Part shown: one piece after another, positions 22,879 through 32,090 of the stretch
How positions within the stretch are numbered: the first letter of the stretch is position 1
Layout of the letters: every line of letters begins with the position of its first letter
From: Lachnospiraceae bacterium
GTDB lineage: Bacteria > Bacillota > Clostridia > Lachnospirales > Lachnospiraceae
Reading direction: 5' to 3'
NCBI GenBank assembly: GCA_017445585.1
Contig: JAFSTX010000035.1
Location: forward strand, 1 to 38,384
DNA length: 38,384 nt
The notes under the pieces: generated by a model
Seen by the model: the letters and a program-made list of their open reading frames with translations, nothing else
Told to the model about the DNA's origin: nothing
Database searches by the model: none
Position numbers and translations under genes: made by a program

Positions 22879-22906
22879 GGGCAGACAGAAAGGATGAAAG
22901 AACTGC

Positions 22907-24274
22907 ATGAATTACGACGTTATCATCATAGGCGCAGGACCCGGAGGCATCTTCTCCGCCTATGAATTTGCTAAAAAATCCGACCTGAAGGTCGCTGTGC
23001 TTGAGACCGGCAATGTCCTTGAAAAGCGACATTGCCCTATCGACGGCAAGAAAATCAAGACCTGTATCGGCTGCAGCCCCTGCTCGATCATGAACGGTTT
23101 CGGGGGAGCGGGCGCTTTTTCCGACGGAAAATATAATATAACCAATGATTTCGGTGGAAATCTCTACGAGTATATCGGTAAGGAAAAAGCTCTCGAGCTC
23201 ATGCACTATGTGGACGAGATCAATACCTCACATGGCGGCGAGGGTACAGCCATGTACTCTACGGCCGGTACCGAGCTCAAAAAGCGCTGCATGCAGAACA
23301 AGCTGACGCTTCTGGATGCTTCCGTGCGCCATCTCGGAACCGATATTAACTATATCGTGCTCGGCAATCTCTACAACGAACTTAAGGACAAGGTGGATTT
23401 CTACTTCAACACACCTGCAAAGAGCATAAAAGTCACCGAAGAAGGCTACAGCATAGATACCGACAGCGGCGTCTTTACCGGCAGGCAGTGCATCGTCTCG
23501 GTCGGCCGCAGCGGCAGCAAATGGCTGGAAGAGATGTGCAGGGAGCTTGACATAAATACGAAGTCGAATCGTGTGGATATCGGAGTGCGCGTGGAGATTC
23601 CGGCTGAGATCTTTGCGAGCATCACGGACGAGCTCTACGAGAGCAAGATCGTCTACCGCACCGAGAAATTCGAAGACAGCGTGCGTACATTCTGTATGAA
23701 TCCGTACGGCATCGTGGTCAATGAGAACACAAACGGCATCATTACAGTGAACGGACACAGCTTCGAGGATCCGGCAAAGCGCACGGCCAATACGAATTTT
23801 GCATTGCTCGTATCAAAGCATTTTTCCGAGCCGTTCAAAGAGAGCAACGCCTACGGTGAGAGTATAGCGCGCCTGTCGAACATGCTCGGCGGCGGCGTTA
23901 TAGTGCAGAGATTCGGTGATCTTGAGAGAGGCCGCCGCAGCACTCCGAAGCGCATCGAAGAGGGGACTGTGCGTCCTACTCTGGCGGCGACTCCGGGAGA
24001 CCTCAGCCTTGTTCTGCCAAAGCGTATCCTGGACGGCATCGTGGAGATGATCTATGCGCTGGATAAGATCGCACCAGGCACCGCAAACGACGATACCCTG
24101 CTCTACGGCGTGGAAGTCAAGTTCTACAATATGGAAGTCGAGCTTGATCATAATCTCGAGACCCGCTATCCCGGGCTGTATATGATCGGCGACGGCTGCG
24201 GCGTCACTCACTCGCTCTCGCATGCGTCCGCGAGCGGCGTCTACGTGGCCGACCGCATCATGAACAACAGATAA
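22907..24274 (+). CDS. FAD-dependent dehydrogenase, COG2509 type
   Basis: The 455-aa flavoprotein has an N-terminal Rossmann FAD site (DVIIIGAGPGG, 4-14) and a cysteine cluster C43, C53, C56, C59 (RHCPIDG, CIGCSPCS) characteristic of this family. The segment GFGGAGAFSDGK follows, and a C-terminal FAD-binding block GLYMIGDGCGVTHSLSHASASG closes it. Members are widespread in anaerobes and annotated only as FAD-dependent dehydrogenases or oxidoreductases; the substrate is unknown. The ATG at 22907 follows AAGGA. The gene stands alone behind a structured leader and ahead of metG. Confidence 0.88.
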   Translation: MNYDVIIIGAGPGGIFSAYEFAKKSDLKVAVLETGNVLEKRHCPIDGKKIKTCIGCSPCSIMNGFGGAGAFSDGKYNITNDFGGNLYEYIGKEKALELMHYVDEINTSHGGEGTAMYSTAGTELKKRCMQNKLTLLDASVRHLGTDINYIVLGNLYNELKDKVDFYFNTPAKSIKVTEEGYSIDTDSGVFTGRQCIVSVGRSGSKWLEEMCRELDINTKSNRVDIGVRVEIPAEIFASITDELYESKIVYRTEKFEDSVRTFCMNPYGIVVNENTNGIITVNGHSFEDPAKRTANTNFALLVSKHFSEPFKESNAYGESIARLSNMLGGGVIVQRFGDLERGRRSTPKRIEEGTVRPTLAATPGDLSLVLPKRILDGIVEMIYALDKIAPGTANDDTLLYGVEVKFYNMEVELDHNLETRYPGLYMIGDGCGVTHSLSHASASGVYVADRIMNNR

Positions 24275-24382
24275 CGGACCTTCGCCGGGTGCCGGACGCC
24301 CGGCCAAAAATAGAAAAGCCGCGGGTCAACCGAAGCGGCGAAGGAAGTGCGGATTGCATTTCCTCTGAGAAAGGAGGCTCAT

Positions 24383-26377
24383 ATGCCTAAAACACCATAT
24401 TACATTACCACGGCAATTGCTTATGCATCCGGCAAGCCCCACATCGGAAACTGCTACGAGATAGTCCTCGCCGACGCTATCGCCAGATATCGCCGCAGCC
24501 AGGGCTATGATGTTTTCTTCCAGACAGGCACGGATGAGCACGGCCAGAAGATCGAGAACAAGGCCGTCGCGGCGGGCGTCACTCCAAAGGAATACGTAGA
24601 TCAGACGTCGTCCGTGATAAAAAGTCAGTTCGATCTTTTTAATCTGTCCTATGACAAATTCATGCGTACCACCGACGAGGACCATGAGAGACAGGTCCAG
24701 AAGATGTTCAAAAAGATGTACGACAAGGGCGACATCTACAAGGGCTACTACGAAGGCTGGTACTGCGTTCCCGACGAGTCTTTCTTTACAGACAGCCAGG
24801 TCGTGGACAAAGACGGAGAAAAGGTCTGTCCCGACTGCGGGCGCCCCGTTCAGAAGGCAAAGGAAGAGGCGTATTTCTTTAAAATGAGTAAATACGCCGA
24901 CAGACTCATACAGTACATCGAGGAGCATCCCGAGTTCATACAGCCTGTATCCCGAAAGAACGAGATGATGAACAATTTCTTAAAGCCGGGCCTGCAGGAT
25001 CTGTGCGTGTCACGCACATCCTTCAAGTGGGGCATCCCGGTGGATTTCGATCCGAAACATGTGGTCTACGTCTGGCTTGACGCCCTGACGAACTACATTA
25101 CAGGCATCGGATATGACGTGGACGGCAACAGCAGTGAGCGCTTCAAAAAGTACTGGCCCGCCGATCTGCACCTCATCGGCAAGGATATTATTCGTTTTCA
25201 CACGATATACTGGCCCATCTTCCTGATGTCGCTGGATATCCCGCTTCCGAAGCAGGTCTTCGGCCATCCATGGCTGCTGCAGGGTGACGGCAAAATGAGC
25301 AAATCCAGAGGAAACGTGCTCTATGCCGATATGCTCGTGGATCTCTTCGGCGTGGATGCGGTCAGATACTTCGTACTTCACGAGATGCCTTTTGAAAACG
25401 ACGGCGTCATCACCTGGGAGCTCATGATCGAGCGCATAAACTCCGATCTGGCAAATACTCTCGGCAATCTGGTGAACCGCACCATCGCCATGAGCAACAA
25501 ATACTTCGGCGGGCTGGTCAGAAGCACCGAAGCTGTGGAGGACGTGGATGCGGATCTGAAAAAGACTGCCGCTGAGACTATAGAGAACGTCGACAGGCTC
25601 ATGGATGAGCTTCGCGTCGCGGACGCCCTGACTGCGATCTTTGATCTCTTCAAGCGCTGCAACAAGTATATCGACGAGACTATGCCCTGGGCGCTGGCAA
25701 AGGATGAGTCAAAGCAGGACCGTCTTGCCGAAGTACTTTATAATCTGGTCTGCGGCATCGAGACAGGCGCTGCTATGCTCGCGCCGTTCCTGCCCGGTAC
25801 TGCCGGGAAGATCGGCGCGCAGCTGTGTACGGAGCTCCCCGCAGTCGCGGATATCAAGAGCTTTGAGGTCTATCCTTCCGGATCGAAGGTGACCGATAAG
25901 CCGGAGATCCTTTTTGCAAGGCTTGACCCCGAGGCCACGATGAAACTCATCGAAGAGAAATTCCCCGCGCCCAAGACCGAGGAGAACGCTCCCGCCGGTG
26001 AAAAGTCCGGCGAGCAGATTGAGGGCGCTGTCGGGCTTGAGCTGAAGCCTGAGATCACCTATGACGATTTTGCGAAGTGCCAGTTTGCTGTCGGCGAGAT
26101 CGTAAAGTGCGAGGAAGTCCCGAAGAGCAAGAAGCTGCTCTGCTCGCAGGTCCGCATCGGCAGCGAGACGAAGCAGATCCTCTCCGGCATCAAGGCTTAC
26201 TATAAACCCGAGGATATGGTGGGCAAAAAGGTCATGGTACTCGTGAACCTGAAGCCGGCCAAGCTCGCCGGTCTGCTCTCGGAGGGAATGCTGCTCTGCG
26301 CGGAAGGGCCCGACGGTAAGCTTGCTCTCATGACTCCGGAGGATACGAACCTTCCCTCCGGTTCGGAGATCGCATAA
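24383..26377 (+). CDS. metG: Methionyl-tRNA synthetase with C-terminal tRNA-binding domain
   Basis: This enzyme charges tRNA-Met. The 664-aa protein has the class I signatures HIGN (20-23) and KMSKS (304-308), and the zinc-binding region includes C128, C149 and C152. The anticodon-binding helices (about 400-510) follow, then a Trbp111-type OB domain (about 563-664, KCQFAVGEIVKCEEVPKSKK). The start at 24383 is set by AAGGAGG 5 bases upstream; an in-frame ATG at 24347 lies in the leader. A hairpin (GGAAGTGC 24343-24350 / GCATTTCC 24356-24363) precedes the ribosome binding site, but no T-box core is present. tatD and rsmA follow, a standard Bacillota arrangement. Confidence 0.96.
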   Translation: MPKTPYYITTAIAYASGKPHIGNCYEIVLADAIARYRRSQGYDVFFQTGTDEHGQKIENKAVAAGVTPKEYVDQTSSVIKSQFDLFNLSYDKFMRTTDEDHERQVQKMFKKMYDKGDIYKGYYEGWYCVPDESFFTDSQVVDKDGEKVCPDCGRPVQKAKEEAYFFKMSKYADRLIQYIEEHPEFIQPVSRKNEMMNNFLKPGLQDLCVSRTSFKWGIPVDFDPKHVVYVWLDALTNYITGIGYDVDGNSSERFKKYWPADLHLIGKDIIRFHTIYWPIFLMSLDIPLPKQVFGHPWLLQGDGKMSKSRGNVLYADMLVDLFGVDAVRYFVLHEMPFENDGVITWELMIERINSDLANTLGNLVNRTIAMSNKYFGGLVRSTEAVEDVDADLKKTAAETIENVDRLMDELRVADALTAIFDLFKRCNKYIDETMPWALAKDESKQDRLAEVLYNLVCGIETGAAMLAPFLPGTAGKIGAQLCTELPAVADIKSFEVYPSGSKVTDKPEILFARLDPEATMKLIEEKFPAPKTEENAPAGEKSGEQIEGAVGLELKPEITYDDFAKCQFAVGEIVKCEEVPKSKKLLCSQVRIGSETKQILSGIKAYYKPEDMVGKKVMVLVNLKPAKLAGLLSEGMLLCAEGPDGKLALMTPEDTNLPSGSEIA

Positions 26378-26440
26378 ACACATTTTGCGGGTCAGCGCGG
26401 CAGATATCTCCCGCGGCACGCACAAATTCAGGCAGAGTAT

Positions 26441-27205
26441 ATGATATTCGACTCACACGTACATTATGAAGATGAAGCGTTCGACGCGGACCGGGATGAG
26501 ATACTCGATTCGCTGACGGGTGCGGGCATCGGCCGCGTCGTGGACGTCGGATCATCGCAGAGTACCAGCGCCGCGGCGCTCGCTCTGGCACACAGATATG
26601 ACTGCATATATGCCGCGGCGGGAGTGCATCCGAGCGATACTCCGGAGCTGGAGACGATCGGGCTTTCCTGGCTTGATGAAATGGCGGCGGATGCGCGATG
26701 CGCAGCGATAGGAGAGATCGGTCTCGACTATCACTGGGACGATCCCGACCGCGGCATTCAGCGAAAGTGGTTCCGTGCGCAGCTTGAAGCCGCGCTCCGG
26801 CTGGACATGCCGGTCATCATCCACAGTCGTGACGCAGCGCAGGACACCTATGATATCATGAAGGAGATCGCCGGGGAGCGGGTCAGCGCGGTGATACACT
26901 GTTTTTCCTACGAATGGGAGATGGCGAAACGCTTTCTGGATCTGGGGTATTATATCGGTATCGGCGGAGTGCTGACCTATAAGAACGGCCGCAAACAAAA
27001 GGAGATCGTGGAGCGGATGCCGCTCGATCGCCTGCTGCTCGAGACCGACTGTCCGTATCTGCCTCCGGTGCCGCACCGCGGCGAGCGCAACCTATCGCTC
27101 TATCTGCCGCTCGTAATCAGCGAGATGGCACGGATCCGGGGGCTTACACCCGGGGAGATCGAGGAGATCACCTGGGAGAACGCCTGCAGATTCTACAGGC
27201 TCTGA
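26441..27205 (+). CDS. TatD family metal-dependent hydrolase / DNase
   Basis: The 254-aa TIM-barrel hydrolase has the full set of metal ligands: H6 and H8 (HVH), E92 (GEIGLDY), H128 (IIHSRDA), H153 (IHCFS) and D203 (ETDCPYL). TatD enzymes are Mg-dependent 3'-5' exonucleases/DNases with possible roles in DNA repair or peptide-tRNA quality control. Position between metG and rsmA is the usual one in Bacillota. A second TatD gene starts at the left edge of the window, so this stretch of sequence encodes two. Confidence 0.93.
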   Translation: MIFDSHVHYEDEAFDADRDEILDSLTGAGIGRVVDVGSSQSTSAAALALAHRYDCIYAAAGVHPSDTPELETIGLSWLDEMAADARCAAIGEIGLDYHWDDPDRGIQRKWFRAQLEAALRLDMPVIIHSRDAAQDTYDIMKEIAGERVSAVIHCFSYEWEMAKRFLDLGYYIGIGGVLTYKNGRKQKEIVERMPLDRLLLETDCPYLPPVPHRGERNLSLYLPLVISEMARIRGLTPGEIEEITWENACRFYRL

Positions 27206-27281
27206 CAGAGAGGACGAGGCCGGGCAGCCAAACAAAACGGGCTTTCGGACGGCCGTCTGCAGTGCAAATGATTACACATAT

Positions 27282-28139
27282 ATGAAACTTGTCGATCCGA
27301 AGAAAACCATAGAGGTCATACAGAGTCGGGATTTCAGCTTCCGAAAGCGTTTCGGGCAGAATTTCCTGATAGATGCTCGCGTGCTGGAAAAGATAATGGA
27401 TTCCGCCAGGCTTACGCGCGATGATTATGTGCTGGAGATCGGCCCAGGCATCGGCACGCTGACAGAGGCGCTCGCCGAGCGCGCAGGCCGCGTGACCGCA
27501 GTGGAGATCGACGAGGCTCTGATACCCATCCTTCAGGAGAACCTGAAAGAATACGAAAACGTCGATATCATAAACAACGACATCCTGAAATTGGACATCA
27601 GGCAGCTTGCAGAAGAGAAGAACGGCGGACGTCCGATCAAGGTCGTGGCTAATCTCCCCTACTACATCACGACGCCGATCATAATGGAACTGCTCGAAAG
27701 CCGCGTGCCCATGATCAGCGCCACGGTGATGGTCCAGAAGGAAGTCGCCGAGCGTATGATGGCAGGACCCGGCACGAAGGACTACGGTGCTCTCTCGCTC
27801 GCGGTGCAGTACTACGCCAGACCTGTGTACGCCGCCACGGTCCCGCCTAACTGCTTCATCCCGCGGCCTAATGTGGCATCCGCTGTCATCACGCTGGAGT
27901 GTCATGAGACGCCGCCGGTGAAGGTCCGCAGCGAGCGGCTGATGTTCGATCTGATACACGCCGCTTTTGAACAGAGGCGAAAGACTCTGGTAAATGCGAT
28001 AAACGGCAGCGGTAAGCTCAGCTATACTAAGGAACAGGCGGCGGAAGCCATATCGCGGTGCGGCTTCGATCCGATGATACGGGGCGAAGCGCTCAGCCTG
28101 CAGCAGTTCGCAGCCCTCAGTGATGCGATGCAGAGCTGA
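27282..28139 (+). CDS. rsmA: 16S rRNA (adenine1518-N6/adenine1519-N6)-dimethyltransferase
   Basis: This enzyme (KsgA) dimethylates two adjacent adenosines near the 3' end of 16S rRNA late in 30S assembly. The 285-aa protein shows RFGQNFLID (23-31), the SAM loop EIGPGIGTLT (52-61), acidic VEID and the catalytic NLPYY (124-128). A C-terminal helical domain with FEQRRKTL follows. The start at ATG 27282 has no clear ribosome binding site, but the protein begins where the family does. It follows tatD by 76 bases. Confidence 0.95.
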   Translation: MKLVDPKKTIEVIQSRDFSFRKRFGQNFLIDARVLEKIMDSARLTRDDYVLEIGPGIGTLTEALAERAGRVTAVEIDEALIPILQENLKEYENVDIINNDILKLDIRQLAEEKNGGRPIKVVANLPYYITTPIIMELLESRVPMISATVMVQKEVAERMMAGPGTKDYGALSLAVQYYARPVYAATVPPNCFIPRPNVASAVITLECHETPPVKVRSERLMFDLIHAAFEQRRKTLVNAINGSGKLSYTKEQAAEAISRCGFDPMIRGEALSLQQFAALSDAMQS

Positions 28140-28185
28140 CTGCGGACAGACGGCAGGACCAAACATATTCAGAAAGGAACGCGAC

Positions 28186-28938
28186 ATGAAAAAGATTCTG
28201 GGAATCATTACGGCGCTGACTTTGGCCATGATGCTGACCGCCTGCGGAGAGCCCGCGGACCTATATGCCAAGGCTGTAAAGAGATATAATTCCGCAGCCG
28301 GTGCGGAATGCAGTTTTTCCGATACGACGACCTTTACGAAGGGAGCTGACGAATCCGTGACGACCGCATCGGGCACCGTCGTGATCAGTCTCGGAGAGGC
28401 GCGGGTCATGAGCCTTTCGGGGACCATGGCGATCGATCCGGGAGTCGGAACCTCGATAGAATCGCCTTTTGAGGCGTATTACAGCGACGGCAGGTACTAT
28501 GCCTCGGTAAACGGCAACGGCGTCTTCTATGCCGCCGAATGGCAGGAGGTGCTCAGGCAGTGCGGACAGTACTTTTTCGCGGAAATGCTGACGGAGGCGG
28601 ATTTTGAGGCGATCATTGCCGAGGATACCGAGGACGGCGGCAAGCTGATCACATATGTGGTCTCCGCGGACAGGGCAGCCGTGATCCCCGGACTTACGTC
28701 GCTGTGGGAGAGATATGCCGATATGCAGGTCATCGTGGGAGCGGTGCAGGGTAAGCTGAACGTGGATGATTCAGGAAGACCTGTCCGCCAGCAGCTGTCT
28801 ATCTCCGCGACGGTGACAGATGCCGACGGAACAAACGTGATCATCAGCAAGGACTGTGTCACTGAGATCAGGCTCACAGATGATACGGTATCGCCCGCTT
28901 CACCTATAGGCGGCAAATACAGAGAGATCGGGAACTGA
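28186..28938 (+). CDS. Lipoprotein of unknown function
   Basis: The 250-aa secreted protein has a clear lipoprotein signal: KK, a hydrophobic run and the lipobox LTAC with Cys20. The mature part is beta-rich with acidic and Thr/Ser-rich strands (SFSDTTTF, GTVVISLGEARVMSLSGTM) and YYSDGRYYASVNG. That layout recalls LolA/LppX-like or DUF6612-type lipid-binding lipoproteins, but I cannot assign it. The start at 28186 follows GAAAGGA; the upstream in-frame ATG lies inside rsmA. It is followed by a weak terminator and a DUF5711 gene. Together with the two-component system downstream it may form a surface-monitoring module. Confidence 0.8.
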   Translation: MKKILGIITALTLAMMLTACGEPADLYAKAVKRYNSAAGAECSFSDTTTFTKGADESVTTASGTVVISLGEARVMSLSGTMAIDPGVGTSIESPFEAYYSDGRYYASVNGNGVFYAAEWQEVLRQCGQYFFAEMLTEADFEAIIAEDTEDGGKLITYVVSADRAAVIPGLTSLWERYADMQVIVGAVQGKLNVDDSGRPVRQQLSISATVTDADGTNVIISKDCVTEIRLTDDTVSPASPIGGKYREIGN

Positions 28939-28945
28939 GACGGTG

Positions 28946-28969
28946 CCGCAGACAGAGACTGCGGGTTTT
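28946..28969 (+). terminator. Weak terminator after the lipoprotein gene
   Basis: CCGCAG (28946-28951) pairs with CTGCGG (28959-28964) around a 7-base loop, then GTTTTG follows. The short stem and U-run suggest partial termination. Confidence 0.5.
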
Positions 28970-28997
28970 GATGCAGATTCAGACAGAGGCAGGAGAA

Positions 28998-30194
28998 ATG
29001 CCGGACAACCAGTTTGATGAAATAAAAAAGAAAAGACAGGCAAACCGCACGCTGGACGAGATCCACGCGGCAGAGACTGCTGCAGCGCGCAGACGACTGA
29101 TCCGTGTGCTGATAGTGGTGGCGGTGATCGCCGTCGGAGCTGCCGCGCTCTGGCTGATTTCCCATCTGGAGGAGAGCCGGAGCTACGATTCTTACAACGT
29201 GCTCTCAGAGAGCGACTCCGGCTCCAGGTACTGTGCGACGCTCGGCAAGCTGATCCTGGGGTATTCCGCGAACGGTATCAGTGCCACTGATATGAAGGGA
29301 GAACGCAACTGGGATCAGGGCTATACCATGACCGATCCGGTGCTGGTATCTTCAGGCCCGTATGCGCTGGTGTATGACCGCGGAGGCACGGAAGTCTCTG
29401 TCTTTGACGAGAACGGTGCGGTCACGGGATATACGCTCCCGGCTCAGATCGCGGCGGCTGGGGTGTCGAGCTACGGTATGGGAGCCTTTATGACGCGCTC
29501 CGGCAATACGAGTTCGGTCGTCTTCTATGACAGGACCGGGCGCAAGCTCGATATCGAAGTCAAAAACGTCCTCGCCGAGAGCAGCGGCTATCCGATAGCG
29601 ATGTCGCTCTCGCCGTCGGGTACCGGGCTGGTGCTTTCGCTCACTTTCCTTGATCGGGGAAGCGTGCAGACGAGGATATCTTTCCTGAATTTTGATGAAG
29701 GTAAGGACCGCTCCGACAGAGTGGTCGGATTCTACGAGTACGACGATATCCTCTTCCCGGAGGTAGAATACCTGTCGGCACGCAGCGCCGTGGCCTTCGG
29801 AGACGACCGAGCCGTGTTCTATTCGCTGGAGAACGCTGCCTCTCCGAAGGTATCCGAAGAGGTGATATATACAGAGCGCGTGAGCAGCGTAGCTGCCGGA
29901 GACGGTATGGCCGCGGTGGTGCTCCGCTCGGCAAACGGAGGATACACGCTCAAGGTCTATGATATGACCGGTGACGAGACTCTCAGCTACGGCTTTGATT
30001 TTGAATACACGCATATTACGGTATCCGGGGAATATGTGATGCTCTACGGCGGCGAGACGAGCCTTATCACCACCGCTTCACACGTTAAATTCCTCGGTAT
30101 ATTCGAAGGCATCGTAAATGCCATGGTCTCCGTCGGCAGGAACGAATTCCTCCAGTACGGTGATTTCGGAACGAGAGTTGTAGAACTGGACTGA
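28998..30194 (+). CDS. DUF5711 family membrane-anchored beta-propeller-like protein
   Basis: The 398-aa protein has a charged cytoplasmic N-terminus (KKKRQANRTLDE), one membrane helix (about 34-56) and a large extracellular beta-rich domain. That domain carries repeated YDRGGTEVSVFDENG and FYDRTGRKLDIEVKN-type blades, as in WD40/PQQ-like propellers. This matches clostridial DUF5711. I choose ATG 28998, closest to AGGAGA (28991-28996), although the gap is short. The alternative at 28971 sits directly behind the hairpin at 28946 and lacks a site. Fifteen bases separate it from the histidine kinase gene, so it may be a sensory partner. Confidence 0.78.
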   Translation: MPDNQFDEIKKKRQANRTLDEIHAAETAAARRRLIRVLIVVAVIAVGAAALWLISHLEESRSYDSYNVLSESDSGSRYCATLGKLILGYSANGISATDMKGERNWDQGYTMTDPVLVSSGPYALVYDRGGTEVSVFDENGAVTGYTLPAQIAAAGVSSYGMGAFMTRSGNTSSVVFYDRTGRKLDIEVKNVLAESSGYPIAMSLSPSGTGLVLSLTFLDRGSVQTRISFLNFDEGKDRSDRVVGFYEYDDILFPEVEYLSARSAVAFGDDRAVFYSLENAASPKVSEEVIYTERVSSVAAGDGMAAVVLRSANGGYTLKVYDMTGDETLSYGFDFEYTHITVSGEYVMLYGGETSLITTASHVKFLGIFEGIVNAMVSVGRNEFLQYGDFGTRVVELD

Positions 30195-30209
30195 TCCGGG
30201 AGGAGGACC

Positions 30210-31289
30210 GTGAAACTCAGAACGAAACTCATCATAGCATTTCTGATCGTCATTCTCATGCCGATACTGCTGTTGGTGCTGACGGTCTGGCTGGCGCCGC
30301 ATCTGGAAAGGGATGACGGTACTATCCTTACGCTGGTCATTCTTGCGCTGTCGGTCACGGCTTTTATACTCGCCACGTGGATCTACACGAGCTTCATACG
30401 ACCGGTCTCGGAGCTGCGAAAAGCTACCAGAGAGATCAGTCAGGGCAATCTCGATTATGAACTTGACATAAAGAGCGGCGATGAGATCGGAGATCTGTGC
30501 AGGGATTTTGAGGATATGCGAAAGCGCCTCAAGGCCACCGCCGAAGAAAAGATGCAGATCGACGCGGATCACCGCATGCTCATCAGCAATATCTCCCACG
30601 ACCTCAAGACTCCCATCACGGCGATAAAGGGCTATGCAGGCGGGATCCTCGACGGAGTGGCACAGGGCCCGGACAAGCTGGACAAATACGTCCGCACCAT
30701 CTATAACAAGGCAAACGATATGGACGCTCTGATCGACGAACTGACGCTCTACTCCAGGATCGAGACCAGCCGTATACCATATGACTTTCGCCCGATTGAC
30801 GTAGAGAGCTTCTTTGGAGGATATGCTGAGGAGATCAGAGACGATCTGGATTCGCAGGGCATCGAGCTGACGTATTACAATTATCTGACGGACAAGACGA
30901 TGATCGCAGGAGATGCAGAGCAGCTGCGGCGTGTCCTGAACAATATAGTCAGTAATTCCGTCAAATACATGGACAAGAAAAAAGGCTATATGGCCATCAG
31001 GATACGGGACGGAGGAGACCGGATACAGGTAGAGATCGAAGACAACGGCAAAGGTATAGACAGAAAGGACCTGCCTTTCGTCTTTGACAGGTTTTATCGG
31101 ACCGATTCCAGCCGCAATTCCTCCACCGGGGGCAGCGGCATCGGACTGTCCATAGTAAAAAAGATCATAGAGGACCATGGTGGGCGGATCTGGGCGACCG
31201 GAGATCTCGGCGCAGGTACAGTGATGCATTTTGAGCTCAGAAAATACAGGGAGGCTGACAATGAGCAGGATACTGATAGTAGAGGATGA
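30210..31289 (+). CDS. Two-component sensor histidine kinase with a minimal extracellular loop
   Basis: The 359-aa protein has two membrane helices (about 7-28 and 38-60) joined by only about ten residues. A HAMP linker (60-112), HisKA with phospho-acceptor H130 (SHDLKTPITAIKGYAGG) and a HATPase domain follow (N box near 244-249, G1 DNGKGI 278-283, G2 GGSGIGLS 307-314). The tiny loop points to intramembrane sensing of envelope stress or a membrane partner; the DUF5711 protein encoded just upstream is a candidate. The start is GTG with AGGAGG at 30201-30206. Its 3' end overlaps the response regulator gene by 29 bases. Confidence 0.93.
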   Translation: MKLRTKLIIAFLIVILMPILLLVLTVWLAPHLERDDGTILTLVILALSVTAFILATWIYTSFIRPVSELRKATREISQGNLDYELDIKSGDEIGDLCRDFEDMRKRLKATAEEKMQIDADHRMLISNISHDLKTPITAIKGYAGGILDGVAQGPDKLDKYVRTIYNKANDMDALIDELTLYSRIETSRIPYDFRPIDVESFFGGYAEEIRDDLDSQGIELTYYNYLTDKTMIAGDAEQLRRVLNNIVSNSVKYMDKKKGYMAIRIRDGGDRIQVEIEDNGKGIDRKDLPFVFDRFYRTDSSRNSSTGGSGIGLSIVKKIIEDHGGRIWATGDLGAGTVMHFELRKYREADNEQDTDSRG

Positions 31290-31950
31290 ACTGTCCATCG
31301 CGGAGCTGGAGAAGGACTATCTCGAGCTTTCCGGATTCAAGGTAGAAATCGCAAATAACGGCACCGAGGGACTCTCGCGTGCGCTGTCGGAGGATTTTGA
31401 TCTGCTGATTCTGGATGTGATGCTGCCAGGAGTGGACGGATTCGAGATCTGCAGACAGGTCCGCGAGACGAAGGACATCCCCATCATCATGGTATCGGCT
31501 AAAAAGGACGACATCGACAAGATCCGCGGCCTCGGCCTCGGCGCCGACGACTATGTGACGAAGCCCTTCAGCCCGGGCGAGCTCATGGCCAGAGTCAAGG
31601 CGCATCTGGCCCGATACGACAGGCTGACGAGCGAAGCCGTACCTAAAAACGATATTCTGGAGATCCGCGGCATCACCATAGACAAGACCAGCCGCCGTGT
31701 CACCGTGAACGGCGTGGAGAAGCCTTTTACGGTAAAGGAATTCGATCTGCTGACCTTCCTTGCCGAGCATCCCAACCATGTCTATACGAAGGATGAACTC
31801 TTTGAACAGATCTGGGGAATGGAATCAATGGGTGATGTAGCGACTGTCACAGTTCATATCAAAAAGATTCGCGAAAAGATCGAAGCCGATACGAGCAATC
31901 CGCAGTATATCGAGACAATCTGGGGCGTTGGTTACCGCTTTAAACTGTGA
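31261..31950 (+). CDS. Response regulator, OmpR/PhoB family
   Basis: The 229-aa protein has a receiver domain (acidic D9, phospho-acceptor D52, S79 and K101 in DYVTKPFSPGEL) and a C-terminal winged helix (about 132-228) with FTVKEFDLLTFLAEHPN and a TVTVHIKKIREKIE recognition helix. The true start is ATG 31261 behind AGGGAGG; it overlaps the kinase gene and the longer frame from 31231 is spurious. It is controlled by the kinase just upstream. Targets are unknown but may include the lipoprotein and DUF5711 genes. A strong terminator follows. Confidence 0.95.
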   Translation: MSRILIVEDELSIAELEKDYLELSGFKVEIANNGTEGLSRALSEDFDLLILDVMLPGVDGFEICRQVRETKDIPIIMVSAKKDDIDKIRGLGLGADDYVTKPFSPGELMARVKAHLARYDRLTSEAVPKNDILEIRGITIDKTSRRVTVNGVEKPFTVKEFDLLTFLAEHPNHVYTKDELFEQIWGMESMGDVATVTVHIKKIREKIEADTSNPQYIETIWGVGYRFKL

Positions 31951-32002
31951 CCGGAAAACGGCCCTCTCCGGCTCCGAGGAATGATCAAAAGAATAAAGTA
32001 TT

Positions 32003-32032
32003 GAAAAAGCTGCGTATGAAAGCAGCTTTTTC
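32003..32032 (+). terminator. Rho-independent terminator after the two-component system
   Basis: GAAAAAGCTGC (32003-32013) pairs perfectly with GCAGCTTTTTC (32022-32032), 11 pairs, 8-base loop. It lies inside the upstream extension of the next open frame, which supports the later start chosen for that gene. Confidence 0.92.
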
Positions 32033-32090
32033 TGTATTTATGAGGAAAACTCTTTTGGATAGAATTAGCAATACAGAGGAGGGTTCCAGG

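Larger units (their letters stand above)
22583..22906. other. Intergenic region with several hairpins upstream of the COG2509 gene
   Basis: This 324-base stretch has no convincing gene. It holds a hairpin at 22640-22662 whose T-run is on the minus strand, an inverted repeat CGCTTTTC (22707-22714) / GAAAAGCG (22729-22736), a TAAAAT -10-like box at 22777-22782, and a structured leader at 22808-22878. Confidence 0.6.

Noticed and set aside
24275-24382. T-box leader upstream of metG
   Set aside because: Only small hairpins are present; the conserved T-box sequence and an antiterminator/terminator pair are absent.
31947-32090. Longer N-terminus for the DUF5107-TPR protein
   Set aside because: It would cross a perfect terminator hairpin at 32003-32032, and the GTG at 32091 has a strong ribosome binding site.
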